Assembly (NCBI GenBank): GCA_001873075.1
Contig: MNYL01000156.1
Span: 1-6,776, forward strand
Direction of reading: 5' to 3'
DNA: 6,776 nt
Origin: Fibrobacteres bacterium CG2_30_45_31
GTDB lineage: Bacteria > Fibrobacterota > Fibrobacteria > Fibrobacterales > Fibrobacteraceae
A program made the translations under genes and the position numbers. Positions 6,070 through 6,776 of this stretch are shown piece by piece. A model generated the notes under the pieces. The model had not been told where the DNA came from. It saw only the letters and a program-made list of their open reading frames with translations, and searched no databases. Position 1 is the stretch's first letter. The number at the start of each line of letters is the position of its first letter.

Positions 6070-6142
6070 GAGATAGAATTTAGTCTATTTTATGCGTATG
6101 CAAAGATTGCTCAAATTGAAAAAAGCCCTGAAGGGTAGCCTG
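6070..6142. promoter_or_regulatory. Divergent region between the GGDEF-like/glycosyltransferase pair and the DUF4954 gene
   Basis: If the DUF4954 protein starts at 6143, 73 bases are available for two divergent promoters. If it starts at 6092, only 22 remain. A small inverted repeat, ATAGA (6073-6077) and TCTAT (6084-6088) with a six-base spacer, lies just before the minus-strand start and could be an operator or a hairpin in the leader. I cannot assign clear -35 and -10 elements. Confidence 0.35.
6131..6135 (+). promoter_or_regulatory. Ribosome binding site favouring the 6143 start
   Basis: AAGGG stands seven bases before the in-frame ATG at 6143-6145. The upstream ATGs at 6092 and 6098 have no purine-rich site before them. 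This supports the shorter DUF4954 protein. Confidence 0.5.
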
Positions 6143-6776
6143 ATGGCGGTATGCTCAGAGGCGTACAAGACAGGAAAGACTTCTATTGGTCGTGGGCGTC
6201 CTTTGACTCCCGCAGAGATTCAGATACTCGCCAATAATGGCAATCATTGTGATGACTGGTCCTTGGTGACTGTCGATACGGCCTTTACTCCAGACCGGGT
6301 CTTTCAATCCTTCTTTGTGGGTCATGTACAGTTGCCTGCTTTTTATGGCACTGTTTTGATGCCTGGGGATGTTTCATTCCCCACCGGTATTTACTCCAGC
6401 ATGGTGCATGATTGCATCATTGAGAACGCTCTTATTCATCATGTGTCCCTGCTTTCGAATATTTGGGTGCGCCAGGGCGCTGTGATTCAGAATGTGGGTA
6501 CCATGGTGGCGAACGGGAAAGCGCATTATCAAATCGGGGCAGAAATTGCAATCGGCAATGAAATGGGGGGGCGTAAGATTCGCGTGTTCCCAGACATGAC
6601 TCCTGATTTGGTGGAAATTCAATTATTCAATAGAGCGGATGCAGAAGTGCAGGCTTCATTTGTACAACAACTCGATGTTTGGCGGGGAGAAATCGTAATT
6701 CCTTATGGCGTTGTAGATAAAAACGCCGTCATCTCTAATACGAATATTGTGCGTAACAGCTGGATTGGTGCGCATG
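6143..6776 (+). CDS. DUF4954 family beta-helix protein (5' part, runs off window)
   Basis: The frame is open to the window edge, giving the first 211 residues of a protein whose relatives are about 650 residues long. The sequence matches what I recall of the DUF4954 family of Bacteroidota and Fibrobacterota. It has an LTPAEIQIL start, a CDDW motif, GHVQLPAFYGTV, repeated short strands such as HDCIIENALIHHVSLLSNI and GAVIQNVGTMVANG, then EIAIGNEMGGRKI. The repeated I/V-rich turns suggest a left-handed beta-helix like that of hexapeptide-repeat acyltransferases and sugar-nucleotide enzymes, but family function is unknown to me. The frame also contains ATGs at 6092 and 6098, which would add 15-17 basic residues. 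I prefer 6143 because of AAGGG seven bases upstream and because family members start close to the LT.eEI segment. It is divergent from the glycosyltransferase pair, so a link to glycan metabolism is possible but unproven. Confidence 0.85.
   Translation, partial: MAVCSEAYKTGKTSIGRGRPLTPAEIQILANNGNHCDDWSLVTVDTAFTPDRVFQSFFVGHVQLPAFYGTVLMPGDVSFPTGIYSSMVHDCIIENALIHHVSLLSNIWVRQGAVIQNVGTMVANGKAHYQIGAEIAIGNEMGGRKIRVFPDMTPDLVEIQLFNRADAEVQASFVQQLDVWRGEIVIPYGVVDKNAVISNTNIVRNSWIGAH

Noticed and set aside
6119..6135. Minus-strand terminator-like hairpin (CCC-TTCA-GGG followed by C and six T) upstream of the GGDEF-like gene
   Set aside because: The stem is only three to four pairs and lies at the 5' end of the DUF4954 frame. 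The A run and AAGGG are better explained by codons and a ribosome binding site.

Overview
The window looks like ordinary chromosome from a Gram-negative-type anaerobe or microaerophile with a base composition in the mid-40s % GC (judged by eye). A reverse-type rubrerythrin next to a PerR-type regulator, a DUF4954 family protein, and starts that often lack a clear Shine-Dalgarno sequence together suggest the Fibrobacterota/Bacteroidota side of the tree. A Fibrobacter-like organism is my best guess, but there is no rRNA or other marker gene to prove it. I see no mobile element, CRISPR array, tRNA or rRNA.

Layout. Bases 1-108 hold the 3' tail of an unidentified plus-strand gene. It converges on a minus-strand peroxide-response pair: rubrerythrin (653-1210) followed by a PerR/Fur family repressor (115-525). 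Two tandem 7-1-7 PerR-type boxes overlap the predicted rubrerythrin promoter (1253-1295), so the repressor gene next door probably controls it. A terminator with two competing hairpins (581-632) lies between the two genes. Upstream of the rubrerythrin promoter is the end of a two-gene minus-strand potassium uptake operon, ktrB (2102-3493) then ktrA (1414-2073), closed by a GNRA-loop terminator (1357-1386). A 56-base AT-rich divergent region separates ktrB from a plus-strand BASS-like permease (3550-4473). The permease gene overlaps tail-to-tail by 35 bases with a GT4 glycosyltransferase (4439-5623, minus). The glycosyltransferase start overlaps by 4 bases (ATGA) the stop of a small protein (5620-6069, minus) that looks like a lone degenerate GGDEF/nucleotidyl-cyclase-like domain. 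Divergent from that pair, a DUF4954 beta-helix protein runs off the right edge.

How the parts fit. rbr and perR form a compact peroxide sensing and detoxification unit. KtrB and KtrA are the pore and the nucleotide-binding gating ring of one potassium transporter. The small GGDEF-like protein and the glycosyltransferase are translationally coupled and probably serve one polysaccharide or glycan pathway. The DUF4954 protein resembles left-handed beta-helix, hexapeptide-repeat proteins and may also touch sugar metabolism. No wholly new system is evident. The most interesting points are the tandem PerR boxes, the degenerate cyclase-like domain coupled to the glycosyltransferase, and the altered crossing motifs of the permease.
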